Below, piece by piece: positions 1-5,891 of a stretch of 14,065 bases of DNA. Positions within the stretch are counted from its first letter, which is position 1. Every line of letters begins with the position of its first letter. The notes beneath the pieces are model-generated. The model saw only the letters and a list, made by a program, of their open reading frames with translations, was not told the DNA's origin and made no database searches. Origin of the DNA: Streptococcaceae bacterium (GTDB lineage Bacteria; Bacillota; Bacilli; Lactobacillales; Streptococcaceae); the NCBI GenBank assembly GCA_902836505.1, contig CADFQU010000006.1, forward strand, positions 1 through 14,065, given 5' to 3'. A program made the translations under genes and the position numbers.

Positions 1-28
1 TTATCATATGTATCACTGTAAATCAAAT

Positions 29-57
29 GATATAAAAACAAAAAAAGACAATGTCAA
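29..57 (-). promoter_or_regulatory. Candidate leftward promoter near the window edge
   Basis: The minus strand has a perfect -35 TTGACA (52-57), a 17-bp spacer and TATATC as -10 (29-34). It would drive a gene lying left of the window. The -10 matches only 4 of 6, so this is tentative. Nothing coding was found in 1-208. Confidence 0.4.
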
Positions 58-208
58 TGAAGCTTAATATAGTTCGAATTTTGTCACTGTCCCATATATT
101 GTAATAGATCTAAATACGGGGCATTTTATCGAATAAAAAACTCTTTAAAAACAGGATTTCTTTTCGTCCAACAACTTACTGTTTAGCTAACACCTCGTTT
201 CATCGAAA

Positions 209-234
209 AACCACCGCAAGGGTGGTTCTTTTTT
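209..234. terminator. Bidirectional hairpin terminator after the GAD-like/DUF1851 gene
   Basis: AACCACC-GCAAG-GGTGGTT (209-227) has a T-run on both sides: CTTTTTT on the plus strand and TTTTTC on the minus strand. It lies directly after the stop at 236 and is a near copy of the hairpin at 868-886. Confidence 0.75.
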
Positions 235-235
235 A

Positions 236-775
236 TCAATCGTCAAACACTCCGCCTGTGAGTTGGTACATGAGGTAAATGTGCTCCAGAACTTTGACTT
301 TATCCATGTGATTCACATCTTTAAAGCCTCCTAATGCCAGGAGTGGCACAAAACCAAAACACTGGTTATAAGACAGAGTACCATGTTTTGACACAACTTG
401 TCTAAATAAATCAAGTTCAAATTTTTTTGTAATATATTCGTTATCTAAATATTGAACGAATAAATCCATTCCCTTACAAATAATATCTAAATCCTGAATA
501 TTGTATTGGACAATTCCCACATAGGCATTCTCTTCCCAGGTAACAATATCTCCAAATGCTGTTACGAACATAGGGATAGCGATGTCGCCTCTGAAATAAC
601 TATCTTGGAGAAGCTCAAGATAGTCATCTGGATTAATGACTTTTAGATAACCATCTAAGAATGTTCCTAGACCATCCTCTTGCCAAATTTGAACCAATTC
701 AGTAGGGACTTGGTCCTTGTATTTTTCAATCACTTCTTGGGGCATATCTGCCACTTTGATAAAGTTTTCTAGCAT
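236..775 (-). CDS. GAD-like/DUF1851 protein, Tdi1-family immunity protein
   Basis: A 179-aa soluble protein with the two-part layout of the Tdi1 immunity family: an N-terminal GAD-like domain (about 1-100; KYKDQVPTELVQIWQEDGLG, then a tract ending KVINPDDYLELL) and a C-terminal DUF1851 domain (about 110-179; YNQCFGFVPLLALGG through VKVLEHIYLMYQLTGGVFD). In Proteobacteria, Tdi1 neutralises the type VI DNase effector Tde1; homologues in Gram-positives occur near T7SS or polymorphic toxins. It probably acts in the cytoplasm by binding a toxin domain. GGAGG lies 5 nt before the ATG. The gene has its own extended -10 promoter and its own terminator, and no toxin gene is visible on its upstream side. 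It could therefore be an orphan immunity gene, or its toxin may lie left of the window. Confidence 0.88.
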   Translation of the reverse strand: MLENFIKVADMPQEVIEKYKDQVPTELVQIWQEDGLGTFLDGYLKVINPDDYLELLQDSYFRGDIAIPMFVTAFGDIVTWEENAYVGIVQYNIQDLDIICKGMDLFVQYLDNEYITKKFELDLFRQVVSKHGTLSYNQCFGFVPLLALGGFKDVNHMDKVKVLEHIYLMYQLTGGVFDD

Positions 776-820
776 GTTTTCCTCCGATTTGATTTCCTAT
801 CCACGTTTCACTCTGCCTCT

Positions 821-826
821 AGTATA
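821..826 (-). promoter_or_regulatory. Extended -10 promoter of the GAD-like/DUF1851 gene
   Basis: The minus strand reads TTTATGGTATACTAG, with TATACT at 821-826 preceded by TGG. No convincing -35 is present. The same 15-base sequence precedes the lipoprotein unit at 5040-5054. The leader to the ATG at 775 would be about 40 nt. Confidence 0.6.
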
Positions 827-860
827 CCATAAACTATATGTACCAGCTTTGATCAAGTCA

Positions 861-886
861 TAAAGAAAACCACCTCAAAGGTGGTT
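861..886 (-). terminator. Hairpin terminator after the DUF6985-like gene
   Basis: AACCACC and GGTGGTT form a 7-bp stem with a 5-nt loop (868-886). On the minus strand it is followed by TTCTTTA. The same stem recurs at 209-227. Confidence 0.6.
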
Positions 887-937
887 AGAGTAATCCGTTT
901 TCTTCTTGAACTAGTCAGTTATAGGAGAAAGAAATAT

Positions 938-1417
938 CTATAGAAGGATGTCTTGAGATCCAATCTCAGACAGAATACCATTGGTAAACTTTATCCCTAC
1001 TCCGTTTTCCTTGTCCCAATCACAATCACATATAAAACCAAATTCTTCAACATGTTCATCAAAAGTCAAAGGGAACATAATTTGTTTGGGTTTCAACAGA
1101 GAATAAATTTGTTCCTCATCTCCAATTTTATCCAAAAAATATTGTTTTTCGCCGATATTGGTGTAACCCAAAACAATGCCTGCTATTTCATTATTATAGT
1201 ATGACACGATGGCAGTATTCGATTCTTTGATAATTTCATCTAAGTGCTCTTTAAAAAAGATATATGCTCTTTCTTGATTGACTTCAAATTCTCCATCAGC
1301 ATCTGCGTCAATATTCATTTCTAAGACAGACTTCTTACCAAAAATAGTTACCGTAATATCTTGAGTCCAACCATAGTTATAGTTTATTTTTCCAAAAATT
1401 TGATGATTCAATTCCAT
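938..1417 (-). CDS. DUF6985-like soluble protein, putative immunity protein
   Basis: A 159-aa soluble, acidic protein without signal or membrane span. The C-terminus reads FICDCDWDKENGVGIKFTNG followed by ILSEIGSQDILL. This is the signature ending I associate with DUF6985 proteins (xxDCxWDxExGxGxxFxNGxxxEIGxQDI). The first half (ITVTIFGKKSVLEMNIDADA, then a helix FFKEHLDEIIKES) also fits. DUF6985 and the related DUF2004 proteins often occur beside polymorphic toxin genes and are regarded as candidate immunity proteins; no toxin lies beside it here. The ribosome site is weak (AAGAAG, about 9 nt from the ATG). A hairpin terminator follows about 50 bp after the stop, closing the cluster that begins with the lipoprotein gene. 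The family assignment is from memory of the motif. Confidence 0.82.
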   Translation of the reverse strand: MELNHQIFGKINYNYGWTQDITVTIFGKKSVLEMNIDADADGEFEVNQERAYIFFKEHLDEIIKESNTAIVSYYNNEIAGIVLGYTNIGEKQYFLDKIGDEEQIYSLLKPKQIMFPLTFDEHVEEFGFICDCDWDKENGVGIKFTNGILSEIGSQDILL

Positions 1418-1516
1418 TATTTACAACTTCTTATCTACAAACCTAATCTTTTCTAGGAGAACTGACACATTCATCAATTTAACCCTAAAAATTCAAGTTA
1501 TATTTTGGCGGTTCTT

Positions 1517-2023
1517 CTATTCACCTGTCACCTGCGCTTCAAATCTAATCTCTTTGTCTGAAATATTCGTGATTTTTATTTGTTTTGAGGATGGGATCTC
1601 AAATTCCCAAGATTCTTTAGATTGAAGAACGACACCTTCTTTTGATAAATAGATACTGTTATTTGGATCATTTTTTATTATTTTTGTTGGAATATTGCTT
1701 GATGATGAGTAGATTTCGCTAATTTCTTGCTTCAAAACATCATAGTTAGTACCTACAAGGTTTCCTTCTCCACGCTGCCACCATGAGGTTTTCCCAGATA
1801 ATTCTAATTTCCCTCCAGAAATCTGAAATAGATATAATTTGGGGGAAAATTCTTTTTGTTTTGAGGTCGGAACTTTTAAAACTATGGAATCGCCTGGTTT
1901 CAAGGTGTAACTCGCATCTTTGAAATACAAATAAATACAGCATGTAAACACAATTGCTACAATAGCAACTACTCCAGAACATCCTAGATTCCATTTATTA
2001 AGTTGTTCTCTTTTGTTTTTCAC
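1517..2023 (-). CDS. WNLGC-motif single-span membrane protein, paralog 2
   Basis: Diverged tandem copy of the preceding gene. It has WNLGC at residues 11-15, a membrane span (about 16-34), then the outside beta-rich domain with LKPGDSIVLKV, LSGKTSW and ITNISDKEIRFEAQV. It carries a short insertion in the middle (SSSSNIPTKIIKNDPNN region) relative to its paralog. The start is uncertain. The GTG at 2021-2023 with GGGAG 6 nt upstream gives an N-terminus the same length as in the paralog and is chosen (168 aa). A TTG at 2086 with GGAGAGAGG upstream would add 21 residues. It is 81 bp or more from the upstream gene with no terminator seen, so the two are probably co-transcribed. Confidence 0.82.
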   Translation of the reverse strand: MKNKREQLNKWNLGCSGVVAIVAIVFTCCIYLYFKDASYTLKPGDSIVLKVPTSKQKEFSPKLYLFQISGGKLELSGKTSWWQRGEGNLVGTNYDVLKQEISEIYSSSSNIPTKIIKNDPNNSIYLSKEGVVLQSKESWEFEIPSSKQIKITNISDKEIRFEAQVTGE

Positions 2024-2167
2024 ACGCACTGCTCCCTCATTCCTCCTCAGCAACTCAGATTGAGACCTGTCACTAGTCTGCTCCAAGATCCTCTCTCCAA
2101 ATTTCCTTGACGGTCACATCACCCCAATTTTTGGGGCTAAAGCGACTAGAGTAGATGGAGGTCCAGT

Positions 2168-2656
2168 TTACCGATCCACCACTCGCGCTTTAAAGTGGGC
2201 TGGTTTATCGTCCACATTGGTGATGGTGATGGTAAATCTCTTATTATTCGTGACATCAAAAACTTTCTCGCCTAGGTAGGTGACGACAATCCCATCTTCT
2301 ACCACTTGAATATTCTGTTGATTGTTAGGAAGCTCCTTAGAACCATTTTCAGTATCTCCAATCTTCACAACCTTATGTCCTTCCACTTCAAATAACACAT
2401 CACTAAATTGTTCAGACCAAACCGTCATCCCAGATAATTTAATTTTTTGACTGTCCTTCTTTTTTAAAATCAATTCTGAACTATACTCTAGTTGGTCTGT
2501 ATTAGGAAGGACTCGGATTGTTACACTTTGCCCGGGTTGCAGCATGTGATTGTAGGCATTTTTGACTGAAACATATAAAAAGACAACACCTACCAGGACC
2601 GCTGTAAGCAATAGATTACAGCCAAGGTTCCAATTTGCTTGTTTTTCTGAAGACAT
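2168..2656 (-). CDS. WNLGC-motif single-span membrane protein, paralog 1
   Basis: A 162-aa bitopic protein: a short cytoplasmic N-terminus ending in WNLGC (residues 9-13), one membrane span (about 13-30), then a beta-rich domain of about 130 residues on the outside. It aligns along its length with the next gene (1517-2023). Shared marks are WNLGC, LxPGxSxxxxV just after the span, LSGxTxW in the middle, and ITNxxDKxxxFxAxV at the C-terminus. The ATG has GGAGGA 4-5 nt upstream. The cysteine sits before, not after, the hydrophobic stretch, so it is not a lipobox. I recognise no named family. A tandem pair of diverged membrane proteins in a T7SS accessory region is what duplicated immunity genes look like, but this is inference. 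Confidence 0.85.
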   Translation of the reverse strand: MSSEKQANWNLGCNLLLTAVLVGVVFLYVSVKNAYNHMLQPGQSVTIRVLPNTDQLEYSSELILKKKDSQKIKLSGMTVWSEQFSDVLFEVEGHKVVKIGDTENGSKELPNNQQNIQVVEDGIVVTYLGEKVFDVTNNKRFTITITNVDDKPAHFKARVVDR

Positions 2657-2750
2657 TTACTCCTCCAATCTTATGACACTATTGATAGATAGATCTTCGG
2701 CGGTTTGTCATTTAACCACTACTGCTCTTATGAGGCTGATTGACTCACTT

Positions 2751-3491
2751 CTACTCTTCATATTCTGGGTGTTTGCGTATATAGATAGCCGCATAAATAG
2801 CATCTATAACAACAGCTGGTAAAGTCAATGTAAATAGAATTCCCAATAAGACACCAAGAATATTTACAACATAGCCAGTTAACAGAGCTGGAATAAACAT
2901 AACAACTCCAAAGATTACACTAAAATTGAACAGCAGTTCTTTCTTCTTACCCTTTGCTTTAACACCGTATGTCTCCCACTGGTTAATCTTCCAAATTTTC
3001 CCTTGATTTTGAGGTAAGTAATACCAAGCATAGAGACCACATACAAAGATAAAAAGTAACAATATTGGGATAACATAAAATAGACTCAAATCCGAATCGT
3101 AGACAGTTCGTGCACTAATAGGATCTTCGTCGTTTGTGACGAACATCAATAAGGCGATAAAGGTTGGGCAGACCCACACTGTCCAAGACACTAAAGCAAT
3201 TAAAATGTAGGTCAAAGACTTAAAGCGGTTTATCAAAGAGTTAAAACGTCCAAAGAGAACACTCACTACATTAATGATGACACAGGTAAGAAATATAACT
3301 TTAATAATTCCAATATCATCCTCATAGCCCCCACCAAAATATAAAAACAAACTAATAGGTAGACTAATCCAAGGATAAAATTTAATATAACCTAGGACGA
3401 CACCATCTGTAATCAAAGGGCCGTGGTAGCGTTCTTCGGTCACTACTTTCTTGTTCTTTGAAGCTTTCTTTTTCTTTGAAACTTTTGTCAT
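2751..3491 (-). CDS. Six-span membrane protein with polylysine N-terminus
   Basis: A 246-aa membrane protein. The N-terminus is a lysine-rich cytoplasmic tail (KKKKASKNKK) followed by EERYHGPLITDG. About six hydrophobic spans follow (roughly 31-52, 60-80, 93-118, 136-158, 187-208, 210-236), with a basic loop before span 5 (KAKGKKKELL) and a short C-terminal tail RKHPEYEE. No catalytic motif or named family is recognised. The ATG is preceded by AAGGAGAGG, a strong site. Upstream is a 256-bp gap; downstream are the WNLGC paralogs after 94 bp without a visible terminator, so these are probably co-transcribed. It might be a membrane immunity or accessory protein of the T7SS locus, inferred from position only. 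Confidence 0.85.
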   Translation of the reverse strand: MTKVSKKKKASKNKKVVTEERYHGPLITDGVVLGYIKFYPWISLPISLFLYFGGGYEDDIGIIKVIFLTCVIINVVSVLFGRFNSLINRFKSLTYILIALVSWTVWVCPTFIALLMFVTNDEDPISARTVYDSDLSLFYVIPILLLFIFVCGLYAWYYLPQNQGKIWKINQWETYGVKAKGKKKELLFNFSVIFGVVMFIPALLTGYVVNILGVLLGILFTLTLPAVVIDAIYAAIYIRKHPEYEE

Positions 3492-3747
3492 AAAATTCCT
3501 CTCCTTATCTGGTCAGATTGATTTTATCCAAGAACCTATTTCCCACTCATTTTTTTCCATCATTGCCATTCTCTAGCTTCTACTTCAAAACTTGGTTTTC
3601 ATTCTTCTGTCCAAGTTTTTCTGAGTTACTTGAAAAGTCTAACTTAATTTGACAATTTAGTTACTTGAAGTCAAAAAATCACTATTGCATCTCTTGACAT
3701 TAAAAAAATTAAGCTCTACATCTTAAAACATCAAAAGTCCATTAATG
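3492..3747. other. 256-bp AT-rich gap without a convincing gene
   Basis: It separates two membrane-protein genes that are otherwise part of a tight array. It contains an 11-bp direct repeat AGTTACTTGAA (3624-3634 and 3659-3669). The longest minus-strand ATG frame I found is about 18 codons (MAMMEKNEWE...) ending just before the next ribosome site. No clear terminator or promoter was seen. It may be the remains of a lost gene. Confidence 0.4.
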
Positions 3748-4494
3748 TTATTTATGTAATTCTTTTGTCAAAATAGCTCCATCCGGTCCGACGCTCACTT
3801 CTAGATAGACATCTGGATCGTCATCAGCTCTACATATCACACTAATTTTCCCCTCCTCAAACCGTTGTGACAATTTCAAGATTCTAACGAAATTATTTTG
3901 ATTGAACCCAACAAAAGCAACTCCCAACAAAAGACCTGCAAATATAATCTTAAAAATCTCTCCTCCAATCGGTTGCCCCAACAAGTCTTTAAAGCGGGAA
4001 ATAAAATCATAGACATAGTAGAAACCTACTGCAGGAATAGTAAATAAGAGTGCATTAAAATATAAAAAAGCACCTTTACTAAAACCTTTTTCCGTCTTTT
4101 CCTCTTCGTCTTGATTTTCGTCATCGGGATAAATCATAGTAGTCAGACAAACCGTTTGGGTAGTCACTTGAGCTTTATTGACATTTCTATACAAGGCTCG
4201 TTCTACAAGGAGAGTGATAAAAGCAAATTCTGCTATCCAGATAAGAATAACACTCCAAAAAGTTGTCATGCTATAAGTTCCTTGTAAAAATAGACTAAAG
4301 AAGGAAGAAATGCCACTTCCGCTAGCTATAAAGAGAACAACTAATAAAGGAATATGCCGATTCATCCTGCTCGATTTCTCTGTATCTAATAGTTTACTCT
4401 TTGGCGCCTCTAAAACTTCGTGAGTCTTACGATCATAATAAATAGCTTTGTCATAATATTGGTTCAAGTAAAAACGACGTCTTCTCAAAAACAT
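3748..4494 (-). CDS. Four-span membrane protein of unknown function
   Basis: A 248-aa membrane protein. The N-terminus is very basic (MFLRRRRFYLNQYYDKAIYY), followed by KTHEVLEAPKS and four predicted spans (about 47-70, 77-98, 142-164, 180-198). An acidic loop (DDENQDEEEK, 124-133) lies between spans 2 and 3, and a soluble C-terminal tail of about 45 residues ends TKELHK. The frame can be opened further to a TTG at 4515, but the ATG at 4494 has AAAGGG 6 nt upstream and is preferred. The gene lies 23 nt after the lipoprotein gene and is probably in its operon. Polytopic immunity proteins are known in T7SSb loci (DUF443 TsaI of S. aureus, which protects against the membrane toxin TspA). The topology is loosely similar, but I see no decisive DUF443 motif, so function is unassigned. 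Confidence 0.85.
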   Translation of the reverse strand: MFLRRRRFYLNQYYDKAIYYDRKTHEVLEAPKSKLLDTEKSSRMNRHIPLLVVLFIASGSGISSFFSLFLQGTYSMTTFWSVILIWIAEFAFITLLVERALYRNVNKAQVTTQTVCLTTMIYPDDENQDEEEKTEKGFSKGAFLYFNALLFTIPAVGFYYVYDFISRFKDLLGQPIGGEIFKIIFAGLLLGVAFVGFNQNNFVRILKLSQRFEEGKISVICRADDDPDVYLEVSVGPDGAILTKELHK

Positions 4495-4500
4495 ATCTGT

Positions 4501-4506
4501 CCCTTT
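4501..4506 (-). promoter_or_regulatory. Ribosome binding site that sets the start at 4494
   Basis: AAAGGG lies 6 nt before the ATG at 4492-4494 and inside the upstream TTG-initiated extension. It favours the 248-aa over the 255-aa product. Confidence 0.55.
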
Positions 4507-4517
4507 CTCACCCAAGT

Positions 4518-4922
4518 CTATTTCAAGTATTTTTTGCCATAGTCTTCGTAGCTTGGTTGCTCTTTTTTATTCATTGCATACAGCAAGAGTCCGCTCAAAT
4601 CATCCTTTTCCGAACTCGGTTGGATCATGATGGCAATATTTCTATCCTGATCTGGGAAAATCACTGAATAAGACTCACCATTTTGCTCGATTTTGTAGTA
4701 TACAAGATTCCCTTTTTTCTCAATAGACTTTTGTTTATAGGGATATTCTTCCCCGTCTACTGTCACAGTGTTTTTGGTAAAGACTAGCACACCATTTTTC
4801 TTATCTCCTGTTTGGACTTTCCATTCCCCTTCGAGCTTAGCCGAAGACGTACCACAAGCCGCTATCAGAACCAAAGAAAGAGACAGAAGAACCACAGCCA
4901 TTATTTTTTTCATTTTACCCAT
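4518..4922 (-). CDS. Small secreted lipoprotein
   Basis: A 134-aa protein with a classical lipoprotein signal: KMKK, a hydrophobic core, then the lipobox LIAAC with the lipidated cysteine at residue 23 (C-G-T-S-S follows). The mature part (about 111 aa) opens with LEGEWKVQTGDKKNGVLVF and continues as short alternating beta strands with charged turns. This resembles small lipocalin-like/calycin barrels, but I cannot assign a family. It ends in a Lys/Tyr-rich tail. The first ATG is preceded by AGGAG at 12 nt, a longer gap than usual; an ATG three codons later gives the same signal peptide. The next gene starts 23 nt after the stop, so the two are probably co-transcribed and co-translated. Lipoproteins in T7SS loci can be immunity proteins against envelope-acting toxins (for example the TilA type in S. 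aureus). That role is inference here. Confidence 0.87.
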   Translation of the reverse strand: MGKMKKIMAVVLLSLSLVLIAACGTSSAKLEGEWKVQTGDKKNGVLVFTKNTVTVDGEEYPYKQKSIEKKGNLVYYKIEQNGESYSVIFPDQDRNIAIMIQPSSEKDDLSGLLLYAMNKKEQPSYEDYGKKYLK

Positions 4923-4961
4923 TATGATTTTACACTCCTAAAATTTTATTATTTCCCTCTC

Positions 4962-5015
4962 CTACAAAAGAACTCGAGCTCCTTCACTCACTTGTAAAAA
5001 CAGCCCTAGACTCAT
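4962..5015 (-). other. 17-codon ORF in the leader of the lipoprotein gene
   Basis: ATG at 5013-5015, about 20 nt after the predicted transcription start, encodes MSLGLFLQVSEGARVLL and ends with TAG at 4962-4964, some 40 nt before the lipoprotein ATG. No Shine-Dalgarno sequence is visible before it, which argues against efficient translation. An AAGGAG inside it (near GAAGGAGCTCGAG) precedes no usable start. It is either a regulatory leader ORF or chance. Confidence 0.25.
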
Positions 5016-5041
5016 AGGATCGGGGAAATTTACATAGAACT

Positions 5042-5047
5042 AGTATA
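5042..5047 (-). promoter_or_regulatory. Extended -10 promoter of the lipoprotein unit
   Basis: The minus strand reads TTTATGGTATACTAG: a TATACT -10 at 5042-5047 preceded by TGG, an extended -10. The same 15 bases occur at 819-833 before the 236-775 gene. Transcription would start near 5035 and give a leader of about 112 nt before the lipoprotein gene. Together with the uORF and repeat copy 1, this accounts for most of the 394-bp stretch 4923-5316 without a conventional gene. Confidence 0.6.
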
Positions 5048-5084
5048 CCATAAATGCTAGGTAGCAGAATTGATCTGAGCACAA

Positions 5085-5261
5085 GAGAGAGTGGACAGAA
5101 ATCGGTCATTCGTTAGAATTCGATTTCGTCGTCCCACCTCCGCACAGTTGAGTAGGGCTGTAAAAGCTGATGAAATCAGCGTAGTAGAGCCCACTCAACC
5201 ACTGCGTCTTGTTAAACAATCCCAAAATAATTGAGAGGCCAGGACTTTTGTCCCAGCCTCT
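5085..5261. repeat. 177-bp structured intergenic repeat, copy 1
   Basis: Direct repeat of 5892-6069, about 807 bp away. It has only scattered substitutions and a missing G in the first stem (GTGGAC for GTGGGAC). Most differences cluster at 5209-5224, next to the terminal hairpin. The central hairpin (5141-5206) is intact. Together the two copies bracket the 5317-5871 gene. Confidence 0.9.
5224..5261 (-). terminator. Intrinsic terminator downstream of the 5317-5871 gene (in repeat copy 1)
   Basis: Minus-strand hairpin AGAGGCTGGGACAAAAGTCC followed by TGGCCTCTC, then AATTATTTT. The stem has two internal mismatches relative to a perfect helix, so it is weaker than the copy in 6031-6070. It lies about 55 bp after the stop at 5317. 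Confidence 0.6.
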
Positions 5262-5269
5262 TATCTCGA

Positions 5270-5314
5270 TCATCCTAGTGGACCTTTTTTGAAGATTTCC
5301 TCCAGATAGCTCAT
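5270..5314 (-). other. Possible 14-codon mini-ORF between the 5317 gene and repeat copy 1
   Basis: ATG at 5312-5314, three bases after the stop of the 5317-5871 gene, encodes MSYLEEIFKKGPLG and stops at 5270, nine bases before the repeat. No strong ribosome site precedes it. It could be a remnant of a gene truncated when the repeat arrived, a genuine microprotein, or chance. Otherwise I see nothing in 5262-5316. Confidence 0.2.
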
Positions 5315-5316
5315 CC

Positions 5317-5871
5317 CTACATGCCTTTTGCTAACTCTCCCAATTTTTCAATCCTATCATGAAGGGTTTCAACATTGAGATTTTCATGCTGGTAGTCGCA
5401 CAACACCCCATTCTCATAAAAGAATTGTTCTGGCAGCTGGACCTGCGGTGCCTGAGAACACTCAATCATGACCACACTGAAGACTCCGCCAGGCCCTGTT
5501 TGTTCCAGAGTATTGCCTACGAAATGATAGGTAAAGGCTCTAAATTGCCAGTCCTTGTAGACACCTGAGATCACATAGGCTACCTTTCGCTCATAACCAC
5601 GGCCAAATGGATAGTGCGTAAAGTTGGCATATTTTTCAACAAAGGGACTTTGGAAAGGAGTGATGGTCCGATCCTGATCCATCTTCTTCTTCGAATAATC
5701 TCTGTAATAGTCATTCCCCTGTGCTCGATCAAATTGGTAACCATGCAAGGAAGCAAAAGCCTGATACTCCTTATTGCTTTTCTGAGCATAACTGACGGCC
5801 CAATAAACAATCCCCACAACGAAAACAAGAATGACAAGCATTAAAATAATAAATAAGATAACAAAAACCAT
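5317..5871 (-). CDS. Single-span membrane protein of unknown function
   Basis: A 184-aa protein with one long N-terminal membrane span (about residues 3-28, rich in V/I/L/F) followed by a soluble domain. I do not recognise a named family. The core HYPFGRGYERKVAYVISGVY, then the WQFRAFTYHFVG stretch, resembles uncharacterised membrane-anchored proteins in which a PFG-G-R-R motif precedes a G-Y-DWRP-F-AF-Y stretch; that is from memory. The C-terminus is a short amphipathic helix (LHDRIEKLGELAKGM). The ATG has an AAGGAG site 6 nt upstream (TAGAAGGAGTATGGT before the start), so the start is well supported. The gene is enclosed by two direct copies of the 177-bp repeat, with a terminator hairpin before and after it. 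It therefore looks like its own transcription unit, but no clear promoter is visible. The soluble part could lie on either side of the membrane. A T7SS role is only inferred from position; it does not resemble EssA. Confidence 0.85.
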   Translation of the reverse strand: MVFVILFIILMLVILVFVVGIVYWAVSYAQKSNKEYQAFASLHGYQFDRAQGNDYYRDYSKKKMDQDRTITPFQSPFVEKYANFTHYPFGRGYERKVAYVISGVYKDWQFRAFTYHFVGNTLEQTGPGGVFSVVMIECSQAPQVQLPEQFFYENGVLCDYQHENLNVETLHDRIEKLGELAKGM

Positions 5872-5891
5872 ACCATACTCCTTCTATTATA

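Noticed and set aside
953..1204. Plus-strand 83-codon frame opposite the DUF6985-like gene
   Set aside because: It is a shadow of the minus-strand gene, which carries a recognisable C-terminal motif and is followed by a terminator.
2616..2632. NLGC in the WNLGC proteins read as a lipobox
   Set aside because: The cysteine comes before the hydrophobic span and no signal peptide precedes it, so the proteins are bitopic rather than lipoproteins.
4495..4515. TTG-initiated extension of the four-span protein
   Set aside because: The ATG at 4494 has a well-placed ribosome site inside the extension, whereas the TTG lies 2 bp after the upstream stop without a good site.
5317..5871. EssA identity for the single-span protein after esaA
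   Set aside because: EssA has a long charged region followed by a C-terminal span; this protein has an N-terminal span and a different domain.
5886..5891. Perfect TATAAT just before the 5317-5871 gene
   Set aside because: It lies so close to the ribosome site that the transcript would start at about the AAGGAG, and there is no -35 at 16-18 bp or TG extension. Not called as a promoter.
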